Part shown: positions 1 through 7,689 of the stretch, piece by piece | How positions within the stretch are numbered: position 1 is the stretch's first letter | Layout: each line of letters begins with the position of its first letter | DNA from: Bilophila sp964538355 | GTDB taxonomy: Bacteria; Desulfobacterota; Desulfovibrionia; Desulfovibrionales; Desulfovibrionaceae | Assembly: GCA_964538355.1 (NCBI GenBank) | Contig: CAZIFC010000055.1 | Coordinates: forward strand, 1 to 7,697 | Direction: 5' to 3' | DNA length: 7,697 bases | Translations under genes and position numbers: made by a program | The notes under the pieces: model-generated | Told to the model about the DNA's origin: nothing | Seen by the model: the letters and a program-made list of their open reading frames with translations, nothing else | Database searches by the model: none

Positions 1-1718
<1,718 letters not shown>

Positions 1719-1730
1719 CGCGTTTTGCAG

Positions 1731-1761
1731 GCCGGGCGGAAACCAGCTCTTTCCGCCCGGC
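1731..1761 (+). terminator. 12-bp perfect inverted repeat after lon, probable terminator
   Basis: GCCGGGCGGAAA (1731-1742) and TTTCCGCCCGGC (1750-1761) pair perfectly around a 7-nt loop, 12 nt after the lon stop codon. There is no clean T-run directly after the stem (next bases TCCCTACGG, then CTTTATT), so it is either a weak intrinsic terminator or a 3'-end-stabilising hairpin. The A3/T3 at the inner end of the stem sits next to the loop and so does not supply a U-tract. Confidence 0.55.
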
Positions 1762-1804
1762 TCCCTACGGCTTTATTGCATGGCCCAGATAAAGGTGTTG
1801 TTGT

Positions 1805-3208
1805 ATGGCACGCATCCTGATCATCGACGACGAGGAACCCATCCGCTTCTCCCTCCGGGGCATTCTGGAGGACGAGGGGTATGAGGTGCTTGAGGCCGCC
1901 ACCGCCGAGGAAGGGCTGGAAGTCGCCGATGCGGAACATCCCGATCTCGTGTTTCTGGATATCTGGCTTCCCGGCATGGACGGCCTCGCGGCACAGGCGC
2001 AGCTCAGGGCGGGGCATCCCGATCTTCCCGTCATCATGATTTCCGGGCACGGAACCATCGAGACGGCCGTCAACGCCATCCAGCAGGGAGCCTACGACTT
2101 CATAGAAAAGCCGCTCTCGCTGGAAAAGGTCGTCATCATCGCCGCCCGCGCTCTCGAGGCCGGATCGCTGCGTCGGGAAAACAAGGTGCTCCGCACAGCC
2201 CTGCCGGAACAGAACGAGCTGATTGGGCAGTCTCCCGCCATGCTCAAGTTCCGGGAATTGCTGGATCGTGTCGCGCCCACCGATGTCTGGGTTTTGCTTA
2301 CCGGCGAGAACGGGACAGGCAAGGAACTTGCCGCCCGCGCCCTCCATGCGGGAAGCCGCCGCGCCGCCGCGCCCATGATTGCCGTGAACTGCGCCGCCAT
2401 TCCCGAGGAACTGATCGAAAGCGAACTGTTCGGGCACGAGAAGGGGGCTTTCACCAGCGCGGATCAGGCGCGTCCGGGACGCTTTGAAATGGCGAACAAC
2501 GGGACGCTGTTCCTCGATGAAATCGGGGACATGAGCCTTAAAACGCAGGCAAAGATCCTCCGCATCCTGCAAGAGCAGTCGTTCGAGCGCGTGGGCGGCA
2601 CACGGAGCATCAAGGTGGACGTGCGCGTCATCGCCGCGACAAACAAGAATCTCGAGGAAGCCATTGCCGCCGGAACGTTCCGCGAAGACCTCTATTACCG
2701 GCTCCGCGTGGTTCCGCTGCACCTCCCCCCCCTGCGCGAGCGGGGCGGCGACATCGGCCTGCTGCTTGCGGCCTTCACGGAACAGCTGTGCCGTGTCCAC
2801 GCCTGCAAGGCCCCGAACTACGCCCCGGAAACGCTCGGAAGGCTGAACGCCTACCCGTGGCCCGGCAACGTGCGGGAACTGCGGAATTTTGCGGAACGCA
2901 TGGTGATCCTCTACGGCGGGCGGACGGTGCTTCCTGTGGATCTTCCCCCGGAAATGCTGACGGCGGACACGCGCAAGCAGGCCGGACATACAGAAGCGGC
3001 CGCTGCCGAACCGGCCTTCCTTCCGGAATCCGCCGTGCTCGACCCCGATCTTGATTTCAAGAAGGCGCGGGCCGTGTTCGAAGCCCGGTATCTGGAGGCC
3101 AAGCTCCACGAATGCGGGGGCAATATCACCCGCCTTGCCGAAACCATCGGCCTCGAGCGCAGCTATCTGCACCGCAAGCTGAAAGGCTACGGGATTTCTT
3201 CCGAATAG
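1805..3208 (+). CDS. Sigma-54-dependent response regulator, NtrX type (receiver, AAA+, Fis-type HTH)
   Basis: A 467-residue two-component regulator that, when phosphorylated, would use ATP to open promoters bound by sigma-54 RNA polymerase. The receiver domain (about 1-120) has the acidic pocket D8/D9, phospho-acceptor Asp52 in FLDIWLPGMDG, Ser80 in ISGHG and Lys102 in EKP. The sequence VIMISGHGTIETAV followed by GAYDFIEKP is typical of NtrX. The AAA+ domain (about 139-365) has Walker A GENGTGKE at 167-174, a sigma-54 contact loop GAFTSA at 214-219 (consensus GAFTGA), Walker B TLFLDE at 234-239, arginines 293 and 299 in FREDLYYRLR, and WPGNVREL at 352-359. A variable linker (about 375-425) leads to a Fis-type helix-turn-helix at about 433-462. 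The start is supported by AAAGG at 1791-1795, 9 nt upstream of the ATG. No histidine kinase is adjacent, so its sensor (NtrY-like?) must be elsewhere and its targets are unknown. Family assignment is very sure; calling it a true NtrX orthologue is less so. Confidence 0.93.
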   Translation: MARILIIDDEEPIRFSLRGILEDEGYEVLEAATAEEGLEVADAEHPDLVFLDIWLPGMDGLAAQAQLRAGHPDLPVIMISGHGTIETAVNAIQQGAYDFIEKPLSLEKVVIIAARALEAGSLRRENKVLRTALPEQNELIGQSPAMLKFRELLDRVAPTDVWVLLTGENGTGKELAARALHAGSRRAAAPMIAVNCAAIPEELIESELFGHEKGAFTSADQARPGRFEMANNGTLFLDEIGDMSLKTQAKILRILQEQSFERVGGTRSIKVDVRVIAATNKNLEEAIAAGTFREDLYYRLRVVPLHLPPLRERGGDIGLLLAAFTEQLCRVHACKAPNYAPETLGRLNAYPWPGNVRELRNFAERMVILYGGRTVLPVDLPPEMLTADTRKQAGHTEAAAAEPAFLPESAVLDPDLDFKKARAVFEARYLEAKLHECGGNITRLAETIGLERSYLHRKLKGYGISSE

Positions 3209-3252
3209 GGGGAGAAGGCCAACGGGAAGGCGGCGCAAGGGCTTTCCTGTTC

Positions 3253-3283
3253 GGGGCTGGCAAGCCTCCCTCTCCGATTTTTT
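3253..3283 (+). terminator. Weak terminator candidate between the regulator gene and pepA
   Basis: GGGGCT (3253-3258) pairs with AGCCTC (3263-3268), one G-U pair included, around a GGCA tetraloop. A run of six T lies at 3278-3283, about 9 nt beyond the stem, which is farther than in a good intrinsic terminator. It sits in the 110-bp gap between the regulator and pepA, where I find no convincing sigma-70 or sigma-54 promoter, so it remains open whether pepA is co-transcribed with the regulator. Confidence 0.3.
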
Positions 3284-3318
3284 GCATACCCACATTCCTC
3301 TCAAAAGGAGAATAGATC

Positions 3319-4827
3319 ATGGAATTGCGTTTTCAGGCCGGAGGGCCGGAAAATTGGTCAGCAGGCGCGGTGCTCGTGTTCCTGTCCGAGGATGAAAGTC
3401 TGGAAAAAGCCTGCCCCGAGCTTCTGGATGCCGCGCCGTGGCTCTCCATCGCGCCGGGAATGCGCGATTTCCACGGCAAAAAGGGCGAAACGGGCATCCT
3501 GTACGGCCCTCCCGCCCATCCGATTTCCCGTGCCGTTCTGGTCGGCCTCGGCAAGCTCGACAAGCTGACCTTTGCCGAAACCCTTGAAGAGCTTCGCAAG
3601 GCCGCCGGCATTGCCGCCGTGCGCTGCCGCGATCTGGGCGTGGATACGCTGGCCCTGCCCGTTTCTGCGCTTGCCCGTTTCAATGCGGATGTGGAGCGCA
3701 CCATCGAGGAAATCGTCTGCGCCGCCATGCTCGGCCTGTGGCGGAACACGGCCTTCAAGTCCAGGGAGCCGGAAGCCTCCGATCCCCGCTGGATGGCCCT
3801 GCTTTTCTGCGACGAGAACGTCCCGGACTTCCCGCGCCTTGCCGCCCGCCGTGGGGAAACCCACGCCGAAGCCGTCATGCTGGCCCGCCGCCTTGCCAAT
3901 GCGCCCGCCAACGCCCTGACGCCGGAAGACATGGCTGAGGAAGCCCGCAAGCTGGCTCGCCGCCACGACATGCAGTGCGAAGTTCTCGATCGTGAAGACA
4001 TCGTTTCGCTCGGCATGGGGGCCTTTGCCGCCGTTGCCGCGGGTTCCGTCAACGATCCGCGCCTGATCATCCTCGAACACGCTCCCGCCGGGCACGCCGA
4101 CGAAGCCCCACTGGTCATCGTGGGCAAGGGCATTACCTTCGACAGCGGCGGGATCTGCATCAAGCCCGCGTCCGGCATGTGGGAAATGAAGAGCGACATG
4201 GGCGGTGCGGCTGCCGTCATGGGGCTTTTTGAGGCACTCGGCCAGCTTGAGACCCCCCGCCGGGTCATCGGCCTCATGGCCTGCGCCGAGAACATGCCCG
4301 ACGCCCGCGCCACCCGCCCCGGCGACGTGGTGAAAACCCTCGGCGGCAAGACCGTGGAAATCGTCAATACCGACGCGGAAGGCCGCCTCGTGCTCTGCGA
4401 CGCCCTCACCTATGCCCAGCAGCGTTGGAATCCGTCCATGCTCGTGGACGTGGCGACTCTCACCGGCGCGTGCGTGGTGGCCCTCGGCGACGACGTGGCG
4501 GGCCTGTTCTGCGAAGACGCCACCCTTGCCCAGCGCATCAAGGATTTCGGCAACATTGTGGGCGAACCCTACTGGCCCCTGCCGCTCTGGGATCGGTATT
4601 TTGATCTGCTGAAAAGCGAGACCGCCGATTTCGCCAATGCCGGAACCCGTTCCGGCGGAGCGTGCAGTGCCGCCATGTTCCTCAAGCAGTTCGTCACCTT
4701 CGACGGCAGCTGGGCGCATCTGGACATCGCCGGGCCGGGCTTTGTGACCCGCAGCGTTACCAACTGCCCTGCCGGAGGAACCGGTTTTGCCGTCCGCACG
4801 CTCATCGAGCTGGCGGGGATCTGCTAG
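3319..4827 (+). CDS. pepA: Leucyl aminopeptidase (M17 family, PepA-like)
   Basis: A 502-residue cytoplasmic di-metal exopeptidase that removes N-terminal residues, preferentially Leu, from peptides; the family forms hexamers. The N-terminal half (about 1-165) is the divergent macro-like M17_N domain, containing a G-L-G-K motif at 77-80. The catalytic C-terminal domain carries the two-metal site and catalytic residues: Lys270, Asp275, Lys282, Asp293, Asp352, Glu354 and Arg356, the last three in the M17 signature NTDAEGRLVL (350-359). These positions coincide with those I know for E. coli PepA (503 aa), so length and active site are canonical. The start is firmly set by AAAAGGAG ending at 3310, 8 nt before the ATG. 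Upstream, a 110-bp gap separates it from the regulator; downstream lie a long hairpin repeat (starting 12 nt after the stop) and an intrinsic terminator. It works after ATP-dependent proteases such as Lon in peptide turnover, but their proximity here does not prove joint regulation. E. coli PepA also acts as a DNA-binding accessory protein; nothing here tests that role. Confidence 0.97.
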   Translation: MELRFQAGGPENWSAGAVLVFLSEDESLEKACPELLDAAPWLSIAPGMRDFHGKKGETGILYGPPAHPISRAVLVGLGKLDKLTFAETLEELRKAAGIAAVRCRDLGVDTLALPVSALARFNADVERTIEEIVCAAMLGLWRNTAFKSREPEASDPRWMALLFCDENVPDFPRLAARRGETHAEAVMLARRLANAPANALTPEDMAEEARKLARRHDMQCEVLDREDIVSLGMGAFAAVAAGSVNDPRLIILEHAPAGHADEAPLVIVGKGITFDSGGICIKPASGMWEMKSDMGGAAAVMGLFEALGQLETPRRVIGLMACAENMPDARATRPGDVVKTLGGKTVEIVNTDAEGRLVLCDALTYAQQRWNPSMLVDVATLTGACVVALGDDVAGLFCEDATLAQRIKDFGNIVGEPYWPLPLWDRYFDLLKSETADFANAGTRSGGACSAAMFLKQFVTFDGSWAHLDIAGPGFVTRSVTNCPAGGTGFAVRTLIELAGIC

Positions 4828-4839
4828 AGGCAGAGATTC

Positions 4840-4923
4840 TTGGGGAGAGGCGGGGAAACCTTTCTGGAGAAAGGTTCTCCCCGCCCCTCCCCAAACCCCT
4901 CCCCACCCCTTCCAAAGACTTTT
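4840..4923 (+). repeat. Long imperfect hairpin repeat, copy 1 (3' of pepA)
   Basis: Left arm 4840-4865 and right arm 4868-4894 are near-perfect reverse complements (one mismatch, one bulged base), giving about 25 bp of G/C-rich stem whose tip is CCTTTCT-GG-AGAAAGG. A C-rich tail and the block TCCAAAGACTTTT (4911-4923) follow. The same arrangement, on the opposite strand, is found at 5655-5738, sharing the 13-nt end block exactly, the CCTTTCT/AGAAAGG tip and the TGGGGAG-type stem ends. The stem interiors differ but each keeps its own self-complementarity, the pattern expected if the RNA or cruciform hairpin is what is conserved. No reading frame makes sense across it. Confidence 0.85.
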
Positions 4924-4944
4924 ACAAGGTGGGCAAGGGCAACA

Positions 4945-4971
4945 CGGCGTCTTTCCCGACGCTGTTTTTTT
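4945..4971 (+). terminator. Intrinsic terminator downstream of pepA
   Basis: CGGCGTC (4945-4951) pairs with GACGCTG (4958-4964), one G-U pair included, around a 6-nt loop, followed immediately by seven T (4965-4971). This is a textbook rho-independent shape and the likely end of the pepA transcript. It ends only 17 nt before the ATG of the acetyltransferase gene. Confidence 0.75.
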
Positions 4972-4988
4972 GAGGCAGTACCGCTCCG

Positions 4989-5543
4989 ATGTTTCCCCTC
5001 AAGTCCGACCTGCTTACCGTGCGCCTCTGGGAAGAGAACGATCGAAGGGCGTTCCGCCGCATGAATGCCGATCCCCGCGTCATGCATTTCTTTCCGTCCA
5101 CACTCTCCGAAGCGGACAGCGACGCCTTGCTGGAGCGGTTACTGGCTCATCAGGAAACGCATGGCTTCACGCTCTGGGCTGTGGAAGACAACTCCAGCGG
5201 GAGCCTTGCCGGGCTTACCGGACTCGCCCGGGTATCTTTTGACGCGCCGTTCGTGCCCTGTGTAGAAATAGGCTGGCGATTCCTGCCCGAATACTGGGGG
5301 AAAGGCTACGCCATTGAAGCCGCCCGTCTCGTGCTCGCCTACGCCTTCGACAGCCTCAACCTTCCTGAAGTCGTATCCTTCACGGCCAGGGCCAATCTGC
5401 CGTCCCAAAACCTTATGCAGCGGCTCGGCATGCTTCGCAGCCTCGACGATGACTTCAGCCACCCGGCCCTGCCCCCGGATCACCCGCTGCGGGAACATGT
5501 TCTATACAGAATTTCAAATCCCTTGAAAAAACACAAAAAATAG
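4989..5543 (+). CDS. GNAT family N-acetyltransferase, RimJ/RimL type
   Basis: A 184-residue single-domain acetyltransferase of the Acetyltransf_3 (RimJ/RimL-like) group, predicted to move an acetyl group from acetyl-CoA to an amine; in this group targets include N-termini of ribosomal proteins and small molecules, and the substrate here cannot be told from sequence. The opening (LLTVRLWEENDRRAF) is the usual first strand and helix of the family. Motif A is at about 92-115, with EIGWRFLPEYWGKGYAIEAA containing the acetyl-CoA pyrophosphate loop WGKGYA (103-108). Motif B is at 136-148 (N-L-P-S-Q-N-L-M-Q-R-L-G-M). The C-terminus is Lys-rich (LKKHKK). The start is forced: an in-frame TGA lies at 4971-4973 and the next ATG (codon 26) would cut the fold; ribosome binding is weak (GAGG at 4972-4975, 13 nt away). 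No promoter was found between the preceding terminator and the ATG. Convergent with leuD and flanked by inverted copies of a hairpin repeat. Confidence 0.9.
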   Translation: MFPLKSDLLTVRLWEENDRRAFRRMNADPRVMHFFPSTLSEADSDALLERLLAHQETHGFTLWAVEDNSSGSLAGLTGLARVSFDAPFVPCVEIGWRFLPEYWGKGYAIEAARLVLAYAFDSLNLPEVVSFTARANLPSQNLMQRLGMLRSLDDDFSHPALPPDHPLREHVLYRISNPLKKHKK

Positions 5544-5549
5544 ACACAA

Positions 5550-5581
5550 AAGAGGCTGCCCGAACATTCGGACAGCCTCTT
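5550..5581. terminator. Bidirectional terminator between the convergent acetyltransferase and leuD genes
   Basis: Two 15-nt arms (5550-5564 and 5567-5581) pair with a single mismatch (5559/5572), starting 6 nt after the acetyltransferase stop codon. On the + strand the stem is followed by TCTTT, a weak U-tract. On the - strand it is followed by a T-rich stretch (complement of the A-rich 5525-5549), so it should also stop leftward transcription arriving from leuD. Confidence 0.75.
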
Positions 5582-5607
5582 CTTTGCCATTCCCCGCCAG
5601 CCCCCCG

Positions 5608-5632
5608 CGGCCTTTCCGCCACCGGAAAACCG
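5608..5632. other. Small hairpin in the convergent intergenic region
   Basis: TTTCCG (5613-5618) and CGGAAA (5623-5628) pair around CCAC, with outer CGG (5608-5610) and CCG (5630-5632) extending the stem after a small asymmetric internal loop. No T-run follows on either strand. It lies in the 209-bp gap between the acetyltransferase and leuD stop codons, between the terminator and hairpin repeat copy 2; function unknown, and it may be chance. Confidence 0.35.
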
Positions 5633-5654
5633 ACAACAGGGATTCGATACGCAC

Positions 5655-5738
5655 AAAAGTCTTTGGAGGGTGAGGGGTGGGGTCTGGGGAGGGGAGAGGG
5701 CAGCCTTTCTCCAGAAAGGTGCCCTCTCCCCTCCCCAG
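5655..5738 (-). repeat. Long imperfect hairpin repeat, copy 2 (3' of leuD), inverted relative to copy 1
   Basis: Arms 5684-5710 and 5713-5738 pair over 26 bp with one bulged base, tip CCTTTCT-CC-AGAAAGG. Read on the - strand, the hairpin is followed by a C-rich tail and the block TCCAAAGACTTTT (complement of 5655-5667), the same order as copy 1. It begins 14 nt after the leuD stop codon in the direction of leuD transcription. Relative to copy 1 the stem interior is changed (GAGAGGGC instead of GAGGCGGGGA), with matching changes in both arms. Confidence 0.85.
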
Positions 5739-5752
5739 TAAACACCGCTTGA

Positions 5753-6256
5753 TTACTTGCTCTCCGCAGCGAGCTGCTCGCGGGCGTAGTTGACGAGTCC
5801 GCCCTTGTCGATGAGGTTCTGCATGACGGGGGACAGCGGCGGAACCTTGATTTCGGCACCGGTGGTCAGATTCTTGATCACACCCGTTTCGGGGCTGACT
5901 TCCAGCTTGTCGCCGTCGTGGATCTTTTCCACGTCATCACCGATTTCCAGCAGCAACAGGCCCATGTTGAAGGCGTTGCGGTAGAAGATGCGGGCGAAGC
6001 TGTGCGCGATGACGGCCTTCATGCCCGCGCCGAGAATGGCGATGGGGGCATGCTCACGGGAGGAACCGCAGCCGAAGTTGCGCTCGGCAACAAGGATGTC
6101 GCCGTCGTTCACGCGCTTGACCCAGCCGTGTTCGAGTCCTTCCATGCAGTTTTCGCCGAGCTTCTTGGGATCGGTCGTCACCAGAAAACGGGCCGGGATG
6201 ATGGCGTCGGTGTCGATATGTTCGCCGACTTTATGCGATACGCCAGTGAAAGGCAT
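5753..6256 (-). CDS. leuD: 3-isopropylmalate dehydratase small subunit (LeuD)
   Basis: Small subunit of isopropylmalate isomerase, which with LeuC converts 2-isopropylmalate to 3-isopropylmalate, the second step of leucine biosynthesis, in the cytoplasm. At 167 residues it is the short, archaeal/HacB-like form rather than the roughly 200-residue enterobacterial form. Visible features: DTDAIIPARFL near the N-terminus (15-25), the swivel-domain substrate loop FGCGSSREHAP at 61-71, and SFARIFYRNAFNMGLL at 86-101. The start is well supported by AGGAG (complement of 6266-6270), 9 nt before the ATG. It lies downstream of leuC on the same strand, 173 bp apart, and is presumably in one transcript with it. 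A hairpin repeat starts 14 nt after its stop codon, with a bidirectional terminator further on. Short LeuC/LeuD pairs sometimes act on related substrates (homoaconitate, citraconate), so strict substrate specificity is family inference. Confidence 0.96.
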   Translation of the reverse strand: MPFTGVSHKVGEHIDTDAIIPARFLVTTDPKKLGENCMEGLEHGWVKRVNDGDILVAERNFGCGSSREHAPIAILGAGMKAVIAHSFARIFYRNAFNMGLLLLEIGDDVEKIHDGDKLEVSPETGVIKNLTTGAEIKVPPLSPVMQNLIDKGGLVNYAREQLAAESK

Positions 6257-6429
6257 TGTACTATGCTCCTGTTTTGGCTGGAGTGTTCAAATCTTCCTCG
6301 TTCCCCATTGGGTTCCGGCAAGGCCGGGAAAGCTCCCCGGAGGGCCTCTTCAAGACCCTTCAGCTGAGCGGGAGTTGCGGGCGTCGAAAACAACGCCTCC
6401 CCCGGAACGAGTACGGCGGCAACCCGCTG
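6257..6429 (-). other. leuC-leuD intercistronic region with potential RNA structure
   Basis: A 173-bp gap, long for two subunits of one enzyme. On the - strand the sequence can form AGGCC...GGCCT (complement of 6347-6343 with 6325-6321) enclosing GGG/CCC, or alternatively an 8-bp hairpin AGGGTCTT-GAA-GAGGCCCT (complement of 6359-6341); the two share bases and cannot both form. A third weak hairpin is GGCGT/ACGCC at 6380-6397. The frame continuing after the leuC TAG stays open through the whole gap and into leuD, but it has no convincing start or ribosome site. The leuD ribosome site (6266-6270) is near the downstream end. No T-run terminator is seen, consistent with read-through into leuD. 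Confidence 0.4.
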
Positions 6430-7689
6430 CTACAGGGCCGCAGGGCCGGTGATCACGCCCGTAACGGCAGACGCGGCGGCCGTGCAGGGGCTGGCGAGAT
6501 ACACTTCGGCTTCGAGGCTGCCCATGCGACCGCGGAAGTTGCGGTTGGTGGTGGCGATGCAGCGTTCGCCGTCGCCGAGAATGCCCATATGGCCGCCGAG
6601 GCAGGGGCCGCAGGTGGGCGGGCCAACGATGCAGCCGGCATCGGAGAAGATTTCGAACAGCCCTTCTTCCATGGCCTGACGCCAGATGGTCGGCGTGGCG
6701 GGCAGCACGATGCAGCGCACGCCCTTGGCGACCTTGCGGCCCTTCAGCACGGCGGCGGCATCACGCATGTCGGAGATGCGGCCGTTGGTGCAGGAGCCGA
6801 TGACCACCTGATTCACGGTCACGTCCTTCACTTCGGACACGGGCTTGGTGTTTTCGGGCAGATGCGGACAGGCAACCTGCGGTTCCAGCTCCGCCACGTT
6901 GATGCGTACCACGCGTTCGTAGGTCGCACCGGCATCGGGGGCGATGCGCTGGGCGTCGGGGCTCTTGTGGTCCCTGCAATAGGCGAGGGTCACGTCATCC
7001 GAGGGGAACAGGCCGCACTTGCCGCCCGCTTCGATAGCCATATTGGAAATGCAGAGGCGGGCTTCCACATCCAGATCGGCAAGCGTGGAGCCGCCGAATT
7101 CCAGAGCCTTATACAGCGCGCCGTCCACGCCGATATCGCCGATAAGACGCAGAATCAGGTCTTTGCCGCGCACCCACTGGGGCATCTTGCCTTCAAATTC
7201 CACGCGGATGGTCGGCGGAACCTTGAACCACAGATGGCCGAGAGCCATGCCCGCAGCCACGTCGGTGGAGCCGAGTCCGGTCGCGAACGCGCCCAGGCCG
7301 CCGTAGGTGCAGGTGTGGCTGTCCGCACCGATCACCAGGTCGCCGGGCTTCACAAGCCCCTGCTCGGGGAGCAGCGCATGTTCGACGCCGCAGCTGCCGC
7401 CTTCATAGTAATGGGTCACGCCCATTTCTTCGGCAAACTTGCGGGTAACGATGACCTGATTGGCGGAATCGATGTCCTTCTGCGGGGTGAAGTGGTCCAT
7501 CACCAGAAACACGCGATCCTTGTCAAACACCTTGGTCGCGCCCATGGCCCTGAAGGACTTGATGGCGAGCGGGCCGGTGATGTCGTTGGCGAGCACACCG
7601 GAAAGATGGCAGTTAACGATTTGCCCGGCTTCGCGGACTTCCTCGTCCGTGTGGGCCTGAAGGATTTTCTGGGCAAGAGTATGAGGCAT
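6430..7689 (-). CDS. leuC: 3-isopropylmalate dehydratase large subunit (LeuC)
   Basis: Large, [4Fe-4S]-bearing subunit of isopropylmalate isomerase (aconitase family), acting with LeuD in leucine biosynthesis. It is complete at 419 residues, the short HacA-like form typical of Desulfovibrio-type bacteria, archaea and clostridia, compared with about 466 in E. coli. Cluster ligands are Cys300 in VIGSCTNGR and Cys360/Cys363 in GPPTCGPCLGG. Other aconitase-family blocks are DHFTPQKD (65-72), GGSCGVEH (97-104), GADSHTCTYGGLGAF (121-135), and the active-site segment TNRNFRGRMGS near 381-391. The N-terminus MPHTLAQKIL matches the usual family start, so the ATG at the right edge is right, though only 8 bases upstream are in the window and no ribosome site or promoter can be judged. 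The gene is followed by leuD on the same strand. Any leader control (leucine attenuation, T-box) would lie outside the window, as would a possible leuA. Confidence 0.98.
   Translation of the reverse strand: MPHTLAQKILQAHTDEEVREAGQIVNCHLSGVLANDITGPLAIKSFRAMGATKVFDKDRVFLVMDHFTPQKDIDSANQVIVTRKFAEEMGVTHYYEGGSCGVEHALLPEQGLVKPGDLVIGADSHTCTYGGLGAFATGLGSTDVAAGMALGHLWFKVPPTIRVEFEGKMPQWVRGKDLILRLIGDIGVDGALYKALEFGGSTLADLDVEARLCISNMAIEAGGKCGLFPSDDVTLAYCRDHKSPDAQRIAPDAGATYERVVRINVAELEPQVACPHLPENTKPVSEVKDVTVNQVVIGSCTNGRISDMRDAAAVLKGRKVAKGVRCIVLPATPTIWRQAMEEGLFEIFSDAGCIVGPPTCGPCLGGHMGILGDGERCIATTNRNFRGRMGSLEAEVYLASPCTAAASAVTGVITGPAAL

Noticed and set aside
1769..1782. Possible sigma-54 promoter before the regulator gene (GG...TTGCA)
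   Set aside because: The GG and GC elements are 9 bp apart, not the required 12, and the flanking consensus is absent.
3258..3285. TGGCAAG...TTGCA before pepA as a -24/-12 promoter
   Set aside because: The spacing between the TGGCA and TTGCA elements is far too long for sigma-54.
3358..4719. 453-codon and 358-codon open frames on the - strand opposite pepA
   Set aside because: Both are His/Gly/Ala/Arg/Ser-rich mirror translations of pepA without any domain, typical of codon-bias shadows.
4921..4949. TTTACA as a -35 box for the acetyltransferase gene
   Set aside because: The position 17 bp downstream reads ACGGCG, with no resemblance to a -10 box.
5455..5859. 134-codon - strand frame crossing the leuD 3' end, repeat copy 2 and the acetyltransferase end
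   Set aside because: It runs through two terminator or repeat hairpins and out of frame through leuD; the composition is low-complexity Ser/Arg/Gly without motifs.
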